This document shows, in pieces, positions 21,940-36,013 of a DNA stretch of 64,000 nucleotides. The stretch is from Microbotryomycetes sp. JL201. Taxonomy: Eukaryota > Basidiomycota > Microbotryomycetes. A program made the position numbers and the translations under genes. The notes beneath the pieces are model-generated. The model saw only the letters and a program-made list of their open reading frames with translations. It had not been told where the DNA came from and searched no databases. Every line of letters begins with the position of its first letter. Positions within the stretch are counted from its first letter, which is position 1. The DNA lies in contig JAQYUZ010000060.1 of NCBI GenBank assembly GCA_033819885.1, forward strand, positions 1-64,000, written 5' to 3'.

Positions 21940-23699
21940 CTAAGTGCCCCACTTGTGCTCGCGAGTGACGGTTTGCATAGTCCGTCCTTCGCTTCTCAAC
22001 TCGTTGTCGAGTATTTCGCCACCGCTCGGCGTCGTCGAATCTCTCACGAGTTCGGGTTGAGCACCTTCTGCCGATGGAGTAGAATCAGGTGACCCATCCA
22101 CGCCGTCGTCTCCACCAAATTCTGGCTTGCGCAACGCTTTACGGAACGCTTCGGCCATGAAGGCAGCGTCATTCGTTGTGATCGGACCATCAGAGCCGGC
22201 GATAGACGAAGCTGTCGCTGGTGGCATCTTTGAAGAAGCGTCACTATCGCGCGGTCGAGCGGCACCCGCTGCCGCCAGTCCACCCGCCGATGCCGCGACC
22301 CCAGGTGATGCCTGCGATTGACCGACTGCTCGTTGTCCCGGCCCGCTCGCCATCATCGGTTCTCGACTGTCTTGCCCGCTCGCCAAATCCTCATCCGACA
22401 AGCCACCGTCTCCCCGTCTTCTCCTCCTCCTCATTCGTCTCATGCACAAGTAAGCCAAAATGGCCGCCGTCAGCAATGCCAAAAAGCCGAGAACGACAAT
22501 GATGGCAATAGCCCAGTCTGGAATGGCCGCTCCGCCGTCGGAATCATTCTTGCCCGTTTGAAGCGCGTTGGTGGCTGTTTCTCGAGCAGCAGACGCGCTA
22601 GAGGCGGACGACACTGACATGACGGACGCAACCGATGATCTGGACGACGCAACCGAAGCAGACGATGCCGACAGAGACGACAAGGACGCGATCAACGTTG
22701 ACGGGGCGGCAGTTTCTGTAAAACGATTGCCAAATAAGTAAATGTTGTCCAACGCGAACGAATTCTGGCGCAAATACTCACGGACGGCTGAGAACGTGCT
22801 CTGGTGCGTTTCGCCACCCGAAAGGGTCGTTCCCGCGTCGACGATGACAAAGTAGAATGGAAATGTCAAGTTTTGTCCCTGAGTCCAGCTCGTTTGATTT
22901 TGAGGCCACCACTGATCGTCTGGTCTGATGGCGATCATGCCTCGAGCGTTTTCGATGCCGAGCCACTGCTCGGCGACCGTTTCACTGTCGGCCCGATACA
23001 AATAGATGTCCACGCGACTGTTATCAGTGTTGGTCAGAAGGGTAAAGTTCTGTTCAATCAAAGGCGGGCGACTGACCCTGCCCCAATAAAGGTCGGAAAC
23101 TGGGCGTTCCAGATGAACTTTGACCACACGTCATCGATGAGGATCGTGTCGGATGTTGGAAAGCAGCTCAGCACTCCGTTGCCCACAAAATTGCAGTCTG
23201 GATCTGCAAACGCGGGCTCGATTGTCAGTCGTATGCAACTCGCGGGCAGTCCGAGCTCGCGCGACTGACATCCTTCTGCGACGGGCAACTGTCTCTTTCG
23301 TCGTGCAGCTTTCGTAAAGCCTTGTATGTTCTCGAGGCCTGAGGTCGATCGGGGATCGCGCACAGGCCACCGCCGCGCCAAGTCCGTCTGCACCGCCTTG
23401 TCGTCAGCATCGCCAGCCTCGACCATATCTGCGCCGTCCAAAAAGCTTGGTCTGAGCCGACGCAGCGCGCCTACGCCGCTCGCGTCTCTGCCCCGAGCAT
23501 GAGTGACGTCCACAAGTTGATCGACGCTCGCATGCCACACGAGTTGTCGCGCGCGACCATCACCGTCTGCAGCCGACTTCCAACTCCATTCATCAGGCGT
23601 TTGCGGCGCAGGAGTCACATGGGCATGACGTGCACAGGCTCGTTTGGTCGGTTTTGTTGTCGCTGTCGGCCGTTGATCGGTCGACGACGCAAGGGCCAT
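21940..23699 (-). CDS. Single-span surface protein with Ser-rich stalk
   Basis: A type I-like plasma membrane or wall protein of a family common in basidiomycetes. Exons 23077-23699, 22782-23017 and 21940-22715 give about 544 residues. The extracellular domain has GNGVLSCFPTSDTI, then WNAQFPTFIGAGRVDIYLY formed by the first junction, then GTTLSGGETHQSTFSAV. A Ser/Ala-rich stalk of about 60 residues leads to one transmembrane helix (WAIAIIVVLGFLALLTAAIL) and an Arg-rich stop-transfer (MRRMRRRRRR). The cytosolic tail is about 150 residues, acidic and Ser/Pro rich. The start is uncertain: the ATG at 23699 gives no good signal peptide and about 170 residues before the domain look unconserved, so a missed 5' exon or later start is likely. 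Wall-stress sensor-like roles are plausible but unproven. Confidence 0.65.
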
Positions 23700-23936
23700 G
23701 CGACCTCTTGGACGGACGGAACGTCACCAAGTGGCCACGAAAGATACAGCCAGGCGGTGCGCGCGTGCACGCAATGTATTCGGCGGGGATGGAAGGCGTG
23801 AGAGAGCCGAGAGAGGCCCGAGCGAGCGCGCTTACGGCCAAGCGGTTTGCATGGATACTGTAGCACAATTGCAGCATTCAAAAACACAGTCCAGACCTGC
23901 AGCCACTCTCTTGCAAACGCCATCTCAGATCCCAAC

Positions 23937-26503
<2,567 letters not shown>

Positions 26504-27192
26504 CGCCGGCGTCAACAGGCTAACCTCGAGGCACGAGCGAACACTCGAGCGACGACACCGTCAAGGACAATCACCCCCTGTTTGTGAGTGTCGCATCAGA
26601 GATCGGTGCCTTCTTTGGACAAGCTCGGGGTAACATTTGTTGACTTACTTCAGGGGTGAAAATCAAGGAAAAGGGGTTGCGCAGCACGTGCGCAATCTGC
26701 AACTTGACTTTAACCTGTACAGCCGCCGGGAAGTGATGATATTCACTAAATAAGAGAGTCAGGAAGGGCAACGACTGTGACACCCATCCACAGCAAAGAG
26801 ACTGGGATGTGGTCAAATCCATTAAAACGAACATTTTGGCTTCGCTGCTTCTCAGGAGGGGCCGGGCCCTCTGATGTTGTGCAGCGTAAACAGCACGAAC
26901 GGAACAGTCTGTGTATATGAGGGCAGACCAATAGCAGAGGCTGTGCCGTGGCTCTTGATGCACCGAAAATCGCTGCTGCGGCGCCGCGAAGCAGGTTCGC
27001 GGTTCGCGTTGAAAGCAGCGGTTTGACCTTGCGCTCCACTCGAGTCGTCTCATCAGTCGTATCGTGAGCGCACGTGGTTGTATCTGGAGATCGCCTAGCC
27101 CTGACGCTCACTCTCCCTGTTCATACCGGCTTCGAACATCTTCGGCCCCACAACAGAAACACTCCTCGCTCGCGTCTAGTTCACAGATTTCC
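26504..27192. other. Divergent upstream region of VMA2 and the PLAC8 gene
   Basis: About 690 bp between two divergent starts. Short frames here, for example near 26571-27053 on the minus strand, lack recognisable domains. It should contain both promoters and leaders; an in-frame upstream extension of the PLAC8 gene is not needed. Confidence 0.45.
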
Positions 27193-28094
27193 ATGGCCTC
27201 GTACCCACCCCAACAGCAGCACGCCGAGTATGGTACTCCTGGCTCTTATGGAGTGCCTCCCGCCGGGGGCCAGCCTCACATGCAGCAGCCAGAAAAAACG
27301 GCGCCGATGACAGCCAACGCTGCCGGAATGGCTCCCGGCGGAGATCCCTCGCAGCAGCAACAGCAAGTCCATGTGCAGTCCAATGCCCCTCGCGAATGGT
27401 CTACAGGTGAGTGGCTTGCTTGCTGGCCCGTGACTGCTGCATTCACCTACATGTCTTCAAGCATTTGAGAATTGGCACTGACGTAAATCCAATTTTCGAC
27501 CCATGCTGCGTACGCGCGCATTTCCGCCTACGCTTTGTTTCCGCTTGTACGGTGCCTTCAATCCTACGGAAATACGGAAAATCCTCATGAACACTGTGCC
27601 GGTAATGTATCGTCCCGGCACGACCTAGGCTTGTGCGAATGCGACTTTGGCGGGTTCCTCAAGTCTTGCTGCTGCCCTTGCATCACGTACGGCGAGAACA
27701 AAGAGCGCTATGATGCCCTCGCTAAACAAGGTCGCCCAGCCGCTGATCCAGTCAGTCTTGTGTGAACACGTGTCTGCTTCCCTGATCTGTCCTGACCATT
27801 CTTTTGACTCTGTGCACATTTCTCCGGCTCACCTATCAACAGTCCTGTGGCACGTTTGGCTGGGTCTTTTGTGCCGTACATTGCTTCACCGGTTGCGCTT
27901 GGATCCTTGATTTGATCCAGCGCGGTGAGGTTCGAGCTCGATATGCGATCCGAGGTTCAGGCGGCGCCGACTGCTGCACTTCGTTCTGCTGTCTGCCGTG
28001 CAGTCTCGAGCAGCAGAAGCGCGAGCTCGTGCGCGAAGAGCAAATGTTCACGCAAGGAGGCGCTCCGACTCAGCACGGCGCCAAGATGCACTGA
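27193..28094 (+). CDS. PLAC8 (DUF614) cysteine-rich membrane protein
   Basis: PLAC8 family proteins sit at membranes and include metal-resistance and cell-size factors in plants and fungi. Exons 27193-27406, 27629-27750 and 27843-28094 give 195 residues. The first 70 residues are Gln/Pro/Gly rich. The domain opens EWSTGLCECDFGGFLKSCC, formed across the first junction, and continues CCPCITYGENKERY. The second half has VHCFTGCAWILDLIQRGEVR and CCTSFCCLPCSLEQQ, including the CCLPC signature. The first intron is 222 nt, unusually long here, and was placed because only that join gives the conserved W-GL-C core. The second intron is 92 nt. No specific transported ion or partner can be inferred. Confidence 0.88.
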
Positions 28095-28520
28095 GTTGGC
28101 AACTTGCTTGCGGTCGCCCTGCCTGCGTTTTCATTTCGACTTTCTGGAGCGCGAATAACATTTAATCATATGTGCGTGGAGTTCAATCAGCACGTGTGTA
28201 CCTGTAGTTTGATCAGTACTCGCCCAATTCGGGAAACCTTTGTGCAATGAGCGTTTCCTGAACGCTACCGCAGATCTGGGCTCTGTAGTAGTTTGCGCTT
28301 GATTGCCTTCTCTTAGAAAGGCAAGCGAGTGAAGAAAGCGGCATCGAGGTCGCCCCTAGAGCCCTTTGAGATGTCCATGATTCGGAAAGTGAGCGCAATA
28401 CCGTGATGACAATCGCATGCAAATCGCAAAGTGGTGCAGAGCAAATAGTATTACAACTGCAGCGTGAATCAGTACGTCTATCTTATGAAACGAATCCTCT
28501 ATATGCGAAGTAGGCAAGCC
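28095..28520. other. Convergent 3' flank
   Basis: About 425 bp between the PLAC8 stop and the transporter stop. No gene or RNA is seen; it should contain both polyadenylation regions. Confidence 0.45.
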
Positions 28521-30974
28521 TTACTCGTCGTCTTGGTCCGTACCCAAGTCTCGAGCAGGCACGTGCTCATTGTGCTTCTCAGAGGCGCCAAGCTTGAGAC
28601 TAGCTTCCTTCTTTGTTCGACTGTTCTCTTCGCCACCGTAAGGAATCCACTTGGATGATTTCCATGCGGGCACACGAGAGAGGTAAAGCTCGTCGACCTG
28701 GACAAGGGACAAGCCGGCCGTTTCTGTGTGACGAGAACATGTGAGCTATCTGACAAGAGAAACCATGCGCATATGGTAGCGCACCTGGAACACAGAAAAA
28801 CACGAATGCGGCAGAGCATGCGATCGTGAAGGCCCAGACGAAGCAAATCTTGGTTTGCAAATTGCCATAGCCTTCGTTCACTGCGAAAAGCAAATCCTGC
28901 ATCAATGAGGGAAAGGCAAGCAGAGCTGTAGATGCTGACGAACTGATGAATGGCACGATGATGGCGATGATACTGTTGCTCGTCCAGTTCGAAGCCGTAC
29001 TGAAAGCGACGCAGTACGAGGCCATCCTCACGGGGAATTGCTCAGCCGCGACGACCCTGCGCGAAATGACAGCTCAAATTAGGCGCAGTCTCTGAGACCG
29101 AAAAGTATGCTACATACCATCCGAGAGGGCCCCAGGACGATGCAAAGCCGAAAACTGCGGCAGAACACAAGTCAGCGACGGTAAAATCGAAAGATGGTCA
29201 AAGAAGCGCACTGAAAACGGCCGAGAAAAAGATCAAGACCTTGCCGACAGCCTCGTTGCCAGGGTACGCAGTCGAGATGGCACCGGCGACGATTTGGCCG
29301 ATGAACATGAGCAGAGAGCCGGAGAGCAGCGTCTTACGACGGCCAAACTTTTCGACGGCATACAAACCAGGGAAAGTGGAGCCAAAGTTGCTATGGGCAG
29401 GGAAAAAAATCAGACTAGGCATCTTGACGCCGGTTAAAGTGTACTCACATGGCTGCAATGATGACTTGCGTCTGGAACGAGTCGGCAATGCCGGCGACAG
29501 CGAAAAAGTTGACCTGAGGACGCGCGAGGCGGTGAGCAAAGGCCAATCAGCTAAAGTGCGCTTCCGACGTACGCCATATGAGAAGAAAAAGTTGATTCCA
29601 GACCATTGCTGACCGGCTTGGATGCCGACCTACGTTGAAACAAAGTCAGCTTTTGCCAGAACGCAGTTCTGGTCGGCACGTACGCCGATCAGGGTGCGCA
29701 AACGCATGCGACCTTCTGATGACCAAGCATCCATGTAAGAGACGTTGCCAGCTGCCTTTTCTTCCTCGACACGCTCGACCATTTGTTGGATTTCGGCTTC
29801 GAGTTTGGGGTCGTGAGAGTCGAGCTTGCGCAGCTTTGACAAATTTTTGCGAGCACGATCGAGGTTACCCCGTTGCACATAATACCTTGGCAGCTCGGGA
29901 CCGAACAGTGTGCCGAGAAAGACGAGACCGCCCCAAACGAGCTGGAGAGCAATGTTGAGTCGCCAGCTGAGCGGTCCAGAAACGTTTTGCATGCGATAGT
30001 TGACGACACTCGACAGGAAGATGCCAACTGTAGCCATGAGCTGATAAGTTGACGTGATGGTGCCACGCAGCTGCTTGGGTGAACACTCTGCTTGGTACAG
30101 CGGTGCGAGCATGGACAAGGAACCGACTCCATAACCGGCCACGATGCGACCAACAAACATTTGGGCCCACGAGTCGATGCAAGACAGCTCGATAGCGATG
30201 CCAATCATGAAGACGACCAGACTGAACAAGTAAGTGACCTTGATGCCGACTTTGGACGAGATGCTTCCTGCGAGGAGCGAACCAAAGAGTGCGCCAAAGC
30301 CGAGACCGGCGACGATCAAGGCTTGTCGAGCTGTAGGCAGAATGTAACCAGTCGCAGAAGCGGCATCAGGTTGACCAAAGCGGCGCTGATAGTCCTGAAT
30401 GTTGACGAGACCGCTGACATTGCCCGTTTCCCAGCCTGCCACGCAAACGCAAACGCAGAGTCAGCAGGCAGATCATTCTGAGGTGTGTTGCATTGCGCAT
30501 TCAGACGAGGTCGCGACGTGACTTTCGCAGCATTTCTCCGCCCGGTCTCGCGCAGGCTCATGAGTCGGGAAAAAAGCTCAAAACTCCGATCGATGATGGA
30601 GCCGGCGCCAAATAGAACATGAAGATGCAGCAAGACTGACCGAACAGCAGTCCAGCAAATGACTGGAAAAGACACAGGATGACAGTGAATGCCGGCGCCG
30701 GATCCTTTTCGGTGGCGCTCAAGACGTGGGCCTGCTCGGCGTCCGTGGCCGGGCGGCGCACAGACGACTGGCGACTGGCACCGCCGGCAGTCTCGTTGTC
30801 GGCGTGCGCATGCTTGAGTGAAGGCGCTCGCGAGTTTGGCTGCGAGCCGACGATCGTGGTCGCTGCTGAACCTGGCTGGGCCGCCGACGTCTTTTCGCCG
30901 GCGAGTGGCAAAGAGTCGGTGCCGACGACGGATCCGTCGACGACGGACTGATGTTGTTGCGAAGGTTCGACCAT
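28521..30974 (-). CDS. MFS sugar transporter (hexose transporter-like)
   Basis: A 12-span proton or facilitated sugar transporter of the fungal HXT class. Main exons are 30641-30974, 29684-30435, 29573-29629, 29449-29513, 29212-29390, 29118-29154, 28785-29056 and 28521-28723. A further 63-nt in-frame intron probably lies within 28785-29056, giving about 611 residues. The cytosolic N terminus of about 90 residues is longer than usual. The first junction makes LLFGWETGNVSG. Other motifs are GRIVAGYGVGSLSMLAPLYQAE, where the family has GRxxxGxGxG, then PKQLRG, PELPRYYVQRG, GQQWSGINFFFSYG, EKFGRRKTLL and an ETAGLSL segment where PETKGLSLE is usual. The first intron is 205 nt. The C terminus is acidic and charged. 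Transported sugar is not predictable; the transporter class is firm. Confidence 0.93.
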
Positions 30975-32166
30975 TATGGATAGTCCCTCGAGTGTCGAGA
31001 TGGAACAAGAGTGGACGAGAGATGGATCTGGCTAACAGAAAATCTGTCGCCCTTACCCCACATCATGTCATCGATGCCGCAGGCGCCCCTTTCACCTGCC
31101 GAGACGACCGCGCTTCGCGAGGCAAACCGAAAAATCCGGAGCTGAAAAGCGCATCATTACTAAAGCCAAGATGCGTAACGACCAAAGCTACAAGCTCGCA
31201 CTATCTCGCAAGCAATGCTGGCACGTAATCCTAGTAATCGCATTCAATCGCGGCACATCTGCGAAAATTGAGAGTTTTCCTTCTTTGCGGCTGTGCCTGT
31301 CTTGTCCTCGTGGGAGGGGCGAGATCTTCGCTTACCAGCATGTACATCAATGAGACGCGTACTACTCGATGGCACACACGCGCTCGCCCACCGACCAGCT
31401 GGACGAGCTATGACGTCCCGAACAGTCTTCCGCCGTGTCGGGTTTCGGACACCGAAAGCCGATCGACGTATCTTGCATAGATATTCCGCATCCATATTAC
31501 TATCCTAGAGAATAATTCCGGGAAAGTGCAACCTCGGTGTACATGCTTCAAAACGGATTAATGACTTCTACTCTGGCACATGATTCGTCCCGTCCTTGTT
31601 TATTCCCATGTTGATAAGGCGAGGGCAGCATACCAATGTCTCAATCGCCGCCGATCAGCATATTTGGTGAGGTCGCAAGCATCGAAGAGGCTGTGGAAGG
31701 CTACCGTGATGCATCCCCGACGCAGTGCCCAGATATGAGTGATCACACAATCTACCGCCACGGTACGCATCTTCTGACGCCAGGCCCTTCACGCGACGTC
31801 ATTATGACAACTGTCTGTTGGCGCGGCTGTTCTGATTGATTGCAGCCATTGCCATCACTGTGCTGAATCTTCTAGCCGTCCCTCGTCCGCAATGTACCGT
31901 CCACGATGTCCGTCGATCAAGAATGCCAAGCATGGTTGCCATTCACGCACTCGAGGGGTTGACAGGATTCAACTATTGTGGCACGCAGGCTAGGTGCGTG
32001 AGCTGCGGGGGAGTTGTCCATCGTGAATCCCGGACGAGTGCTCGGCACTGCCTGGTACGAAGGGATCGCCCGCTTGTATAATCCAGGCACACGTGCAGGT
32101 GACGTACTGGCTTGGGACACTTGCTCGTAAAGCAAGATTCGTGACGGCCTTGCGTAAAAAGAGAAA
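30975..32166. other. Intergenic interval with a doubtful small ORF
   Basis: About 1.19 kb. A plus-strand frame starting ATG at 31636 could splice (donor near 31762, acceptor near 31847) into a frame ending at 32081, encoding a short protein with one hydrophobic stretch. No family resemblance supports it, so it is not called. The rest should be the transporter promoter and the IMP1 3' flank. Confidence 0.35.
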
Positions 32167-32886
32167 TCACAAATGATCCACGGGTCTCATCGTCGAGCCA
32201 AGGAAAGCCGGCTGCGGCCACACCTTAATCAGCGCAGACGACCAAAGACGTTAGACAGGAGAAAGCTACAAGAACGGACAAGCATTCCAAAGCTCACCCT
32301 TGCAATTACTTTGCCTCTTACGAGCGCGAGTGGCACAGGGCCATAGTCTCGCGAGTCTGTCGAATTGCTCGCATTGTCGCCAGCGAGCCAGATGCTGCCT
32401 TTCGGTACCGTTACGGTCCTGTCTGTGCCCATCCCTTTGTCTCCAGTCGGGTCGACGAGGATTGTGTCGCCCTCGAGTGCTACGACGCGTTTCAAGACGT
32501 GATGAGAGGGATCGAGCGGACTGACGGCCGTCACAAGTTCACCGCGCTTGACGGGCGAAGTCCTGAGTAGGAGCGGACAATGCAATATGTAGGCTCCTCT
32601 GAGTGACAATGTCGGATACATGGACGCGCCCGAGCACTACAACACCGAGTTTTGGCCGCTCAGGTCAGCCAGGGACACACAGTTTGCGCTCAAAGACACG
32701 CCCGGGAGACGCACCGGTCTGATCTCTGCAATGTGAGCGTTGAATGCGTGCACGGCGCACAGTCCCTGCGACGGCAAGCATCGCGTCAGCTTGCATCTCG
32801 GGCGTCTCACGCCCACGCGTGCTCACTTGCAAGACGACGAGGCCTAATCGGCCGACCCGACGAGCTGTCCAAGGTTTCGGCGACAT
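32167..32886 (-). CDS. IMP1: Mitochondrial inner membrane peptidase subunit 1
   Basis: IMP1 is a serine-lysine signal peptidase (S26) that matures proteins in the intermembrane space. Exons 32827-32886, 32715-32765, 32298-32636 and 32167-32223 give 168 residues, the usual length. The N terminus has one hydrophobic anchor (VGRLGLVVLQGLCAVHAF). The third exon opens CSGASMYPTLS with the nucleophilic serine. The lysine base lies in HVLKRVVALEGD. The substrate-pocket box is WLAGDNASNSTDSRDYGPVP. The last junction makes KVIARVWPQPAF, matching the family's RVWP end. The last intron is 74 nt. A simpler read-through model would end after SNVFGRLR but loses the conserved tail. Identity is firm; IMP2 is less likely because of the GDN-NS-DSR-YGPVP spacing. 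Confidence 0.93.
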
Positions 32887-32971
32887 CGCGCACCGGACCC
32901 GTTCCGTGAGGTTAGAGGACGAATGCTTCATTCTAGAGGTTTTCGTTCGTCCCTCGTCTCGACCTGCATGT
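32887..32971. promoter_or_regulatory. 85-bp bidirectional promoter
   Basis: Only 85 bp separate the ATG of IMP1 from the ATG of the UPF0739-like gene on the other strand. Transcription start sites may overlap. This is the tightest divergent pair in the window. Confidence 0.5.
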
Positions 32972-33953
32972 ATGCACTCTGGCAGAGCCACTGTCGACGC
33001 GCTTGAAGCGGCCATTCGTGACAGCTTTGGCGCCAAGGCATTCAAACATGCCCATGAATTGGCCATCGACTGCCTAGCAGTCGTGTGGGGTGTCCGGTGC
33101 GCAAGCTCGTTCTGTTCTGATCAAGTCTACGCGACGAGCTGATACTGAGGACAGATCAGCAACATTGATTGACACGATTTACATTGATTTGATTGAAGCA
33201 AGGCGATTGTCTCGCGCTTTGCAGCTTGTCAGTCGGATCGGAGGCTGTTGGTGCCACTCACTATCTCAAATTTTGCATCATCACTAGCTGCTAGACGAGC
33301 CGGATCTCAATGTCTCTTTCGTCTACGACTCTCGCACTTCGACGGCTTTCGTAGTCAATCTGGACGTGCTCCGCGGCAAGCTGTCAGAGCCAGACCCAGT
33401 CTTCGTCCAACTTGGCGGCCTTGAGCCCGAGCTAGTCCGTCAAAGCGACGAGAACATTGCCTGAGACCACTGTGTAGCTGATCGCGCCCCATGACAGCTC
33501 ACTGACCGACCTACGTTTTTGACGCCACTTCTCGAGCGAATCGCCAAGCCAACCCGAGCAGATTTGATTGAACTCGATATAAACGAGCGAGAAATCCATC
33601 ACCTTGTTACCTTGTCCGGGTACTTGCTCGACTACAGCTGCGCATACGTGCTCAGCGCGAAGGAACCGCAGAATATGACTTGTCTCGACAAAAAGAATCT
33701 TGTGCTCGTGACGGCGCAGTGGTCCTTTGACGGACCAGAAACTGGCGAGCGTGACCTGCTCAGCTTTTCGTATCCGGCACAAGCCGCAGAAATGACGAGT
33801 GGTCTGCATGGTCGAACGCAGCCAGAAGTAGTATGCAACGCGCTGCACCGGCGGTTAACATCCAGGGCAATCGAAGCTGCCAAAAACAAAGCTCGTATCG
33901 TGAATATCAAAGTCAGCTACAAAGTCATTCAGCTGGATAGAGTTGCGTTGTAG
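32972..33953 (+). CDS. UPF0739 (C1orf74-like, DUF4504) protein
   Basis: Exons 32972-33096, 33155-33227, 33288-33434 and 33498-33953 give 266 residues, close to the human C1orf74 length as I recall it. The start at 32972 is the first in-frame ATG before the conserved segment AHELAIDCLAVVWGVR. The middle has LNVSFVYDSRTSTAFVVNLD and the C-terminal half has GYLLDYSCAYVLS followed by a Cys-Leu segment and RDLLSFSYP, all in the order expected for this family. Each junction keeps the frame. The molecular function of UPF0739 is unknown. The assignment is from memory of the family pattern and is less certain than the gene model itself. Confidence 0.65.
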
Positions 33954-34686
33954 TCTGTCTCTCTTTCTAATTCCCTACAAAGCAATTTCAGTTGAGCATA
34001 CTGGGTCTCAGATTGTTGACAAGCTCGTTCGCATGGCGTGGGACTGCGCCTTGACCTCGATGTACATGTCACAGGGTAGCAAAGTCAAAGTGGGATTGTC
34101 CGATCCAGCTCATATTGTCCAGCTGTCGCATTCTACAATTTCGCTTCTCAATCCTTGTTGCTGGTATAAATTTCCCAGGCCTGTCCGAACATCGCGAGTT
34201 CCAAGTCCCTTCGACGTCAGGCTGCAGTTTCAAAATGAACAAGGTCCAATCAACCTACAAGAACTGCGGATTCTCGGCGCCTCTCTTTCTGTCGCTTCCA
34301 CCCAACAGCCGACAGTACATCGCGCGACTCTAAGCACAGGTCAGTACTGAACTATGCTTGATGTGGTGTACAACGTGTCTATGAGCGCTTGTAACATGGC
34401 TCGGCTGGCGAGGATGACGAGCCCTCGCGCTCGTCCTCGCCCGGCTCATGCACATGCGCGATGACCTCGCAACACGTGTATGTCTGTCACGCCTGTTGTA
34501 AACATTCAATGGCAAGGACGATCTGCTCCGGCCGAGCTCTGACTTCAAATCGACTCGAACGTGTGGGGCCGAGGCCACATGTCCGCCGTATGCACGCTTG
34601 CTGATCCCCCGTATGAAACATTAGAACGTTATCGGCTATGCTCGGCAAGTCACGCTCAGCCGCTGCGGGGCAGGAGGTATCGAGAT
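33954..34686. other. Intergenic interval with a possible orphan exon
   Basis: About 730 bp. A plus-strand frame from an ATG at 34033 to a GTCAGT donor near 34342 reads as a plausible exon, with a segment FDVRLQFQNEQGPINL, but I find no convincing downstream partner and recognise no family. The rest is probably the promoter of the dephospho-CoA kinase gene. Confidence 0.35.
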
Positions 34687-35626
34687 ATGAGTAGAGCACT
34701 GACCACAGAAGAAACAGTCGTCGGGTTGACCGGAGGCATCGCATCTGGTGAGACATGTGGCATCTGGTCTTCAACCTTGGCTATAACTTGACCCGTGGTC
34801 CCACGCCTCGCTCAGGCAAATCGACCGTGTCGAGCTTGATCAAGGCCAACGACATTCCCTTGATCGACTTGGACATTCTAGCCCGTCGAGCCGTCGAACC
34901 TCAATCTCGAGCTCTGAAACAGATCAAGCAACATTTCGGAGAGGCGGTCATTAATGTATCTGATGGCAGTTTGAACAGAGACCGGTTGGGACAAATCGTC
35001 TTTAACGATGACAAGCAGCGAAAGAAATTGAATGGGATCGTCCACCCTGCTGTGAGGAGGTTGCTGGCTTGGGAACTGGCCAAATGTTGGCTGAAGGGAT
35101 ACAAAGTGGCCGTCGTCGATGCGCCACTGTTGATCGAAGCTGGCTTATGGCGGTTTTGCGGTGCGATCGTCGTCGTGTACTGGTGAGTCGGCGCTTTGAA
35201 AACGTAATTGATGACAACAAAGTGACGACTGCTATCATTCCAAGCTCTGAAAACCTCCAGTTGCAACGGCTGCAATCTCGCAACAACCTTTCAGCAACCG
35301 ACGCTCGCTCACGAATTGCCGCCCAAGCTCCTTTGAGTTCAAAATTGACGTACGCAGACTACGTCATTGACAACTCGGGCTCTCGACGAGACCTCGACAA
35401 TCAAGTGTTGACCGTCGTCAACAAACTCGACAAACGCGCTGGCAAGTGGACTTGGATCGTCTGTTGGTTGATACCTCCTGTCGGAGTTTTTTTGGGTCTG
35501 TTGAGGATTGCGTATAGGTTGTTTGTTGTTCGAGTTGGTCAGCAGAGGCGCAAGGGGCGGGGAACGAGAGGTGAGAGGCGGGCGGAAGAGATAGAGATGA
35601 GAGACAGGCGCAGTGCGCCAAAGTAG
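34687..35626 (+). CDS. CAB5: Dephospho-CoA kinase with C-terminal membrane helix
   Basis: This enzyme phosphorylates the 3'-OH of dephospho-CoA, the last step of coenzyme A synthesis. Exons 34687-34747, 34816-35182 and 35245-35626 give 269 residues. The P-loop GLTGGIASGKST is formed across the first junction. IDLDILARRAVEP is the acceptor-site aspartate segment, followed by NGIVHPAVRR and VVDAPLLIEAGL. The second junction gives VVVYCSENLQLQRLQSRNNL and the lid helix. Downstream of the YADYVIDNSG end of the fold there is an extra hydrophobic helix, TWIVCWLIPPVGVFLGLL, and a basic tail. Yeast Cab5 and animal DCAKD also carry a C-terminal hydrophobic region. The helix suggests anchoring to an organelle, perhaps the outer mitochondrial membrane, which is inference. 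Confidence 0.94.
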
Positions 35627-36013
35627 TCAGAACAATGACATGATTCCTTTCTCGCGTGTCGTGTTCCACCTTGCGCCACCCCTTGAAGACAAAATGAAAT
35701 CACTTTACGCGTCGCGACGCGCTACCAGAACTTTGAAAATTGCCAAGCGGGATTGAGGTTGTTGCTGCGGATGTGTGTTAGCGCAAGCCAGTCCCGCGTC
35801 GACACGCCTTGCATTCTATTGCATCGCCATTCCACGCGCGCTTACAGGAACGAACGGTTCAACTGCTGAGGACGCGCGTCGTGCACAGACCGTCTTTGGC
35901 ACGCGTCGGCAGACATTCACCCAACAGTCACTTTGTTTGTACCGCCCGACGTACAAGGTTTCGACGACGAACACTCTTGTAGCTCTTGTCAATTGCCCAG
36001 AGGGCAAAGGAGA
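35627..36013. other. Intergenic interval
   Basis: About 390 bp between two genes read in the same direction. It should hold the terminator of CAB5 and the promoter of the esterase-like gene. No other feature is seen. Confidence 0.4.

Noticed and set aside
31636-32081. A possible two-exon small protein
   Set aside because: Splice sites are acceptable, but nothing in the protein is recognised and the second exon has no support beyond being open.
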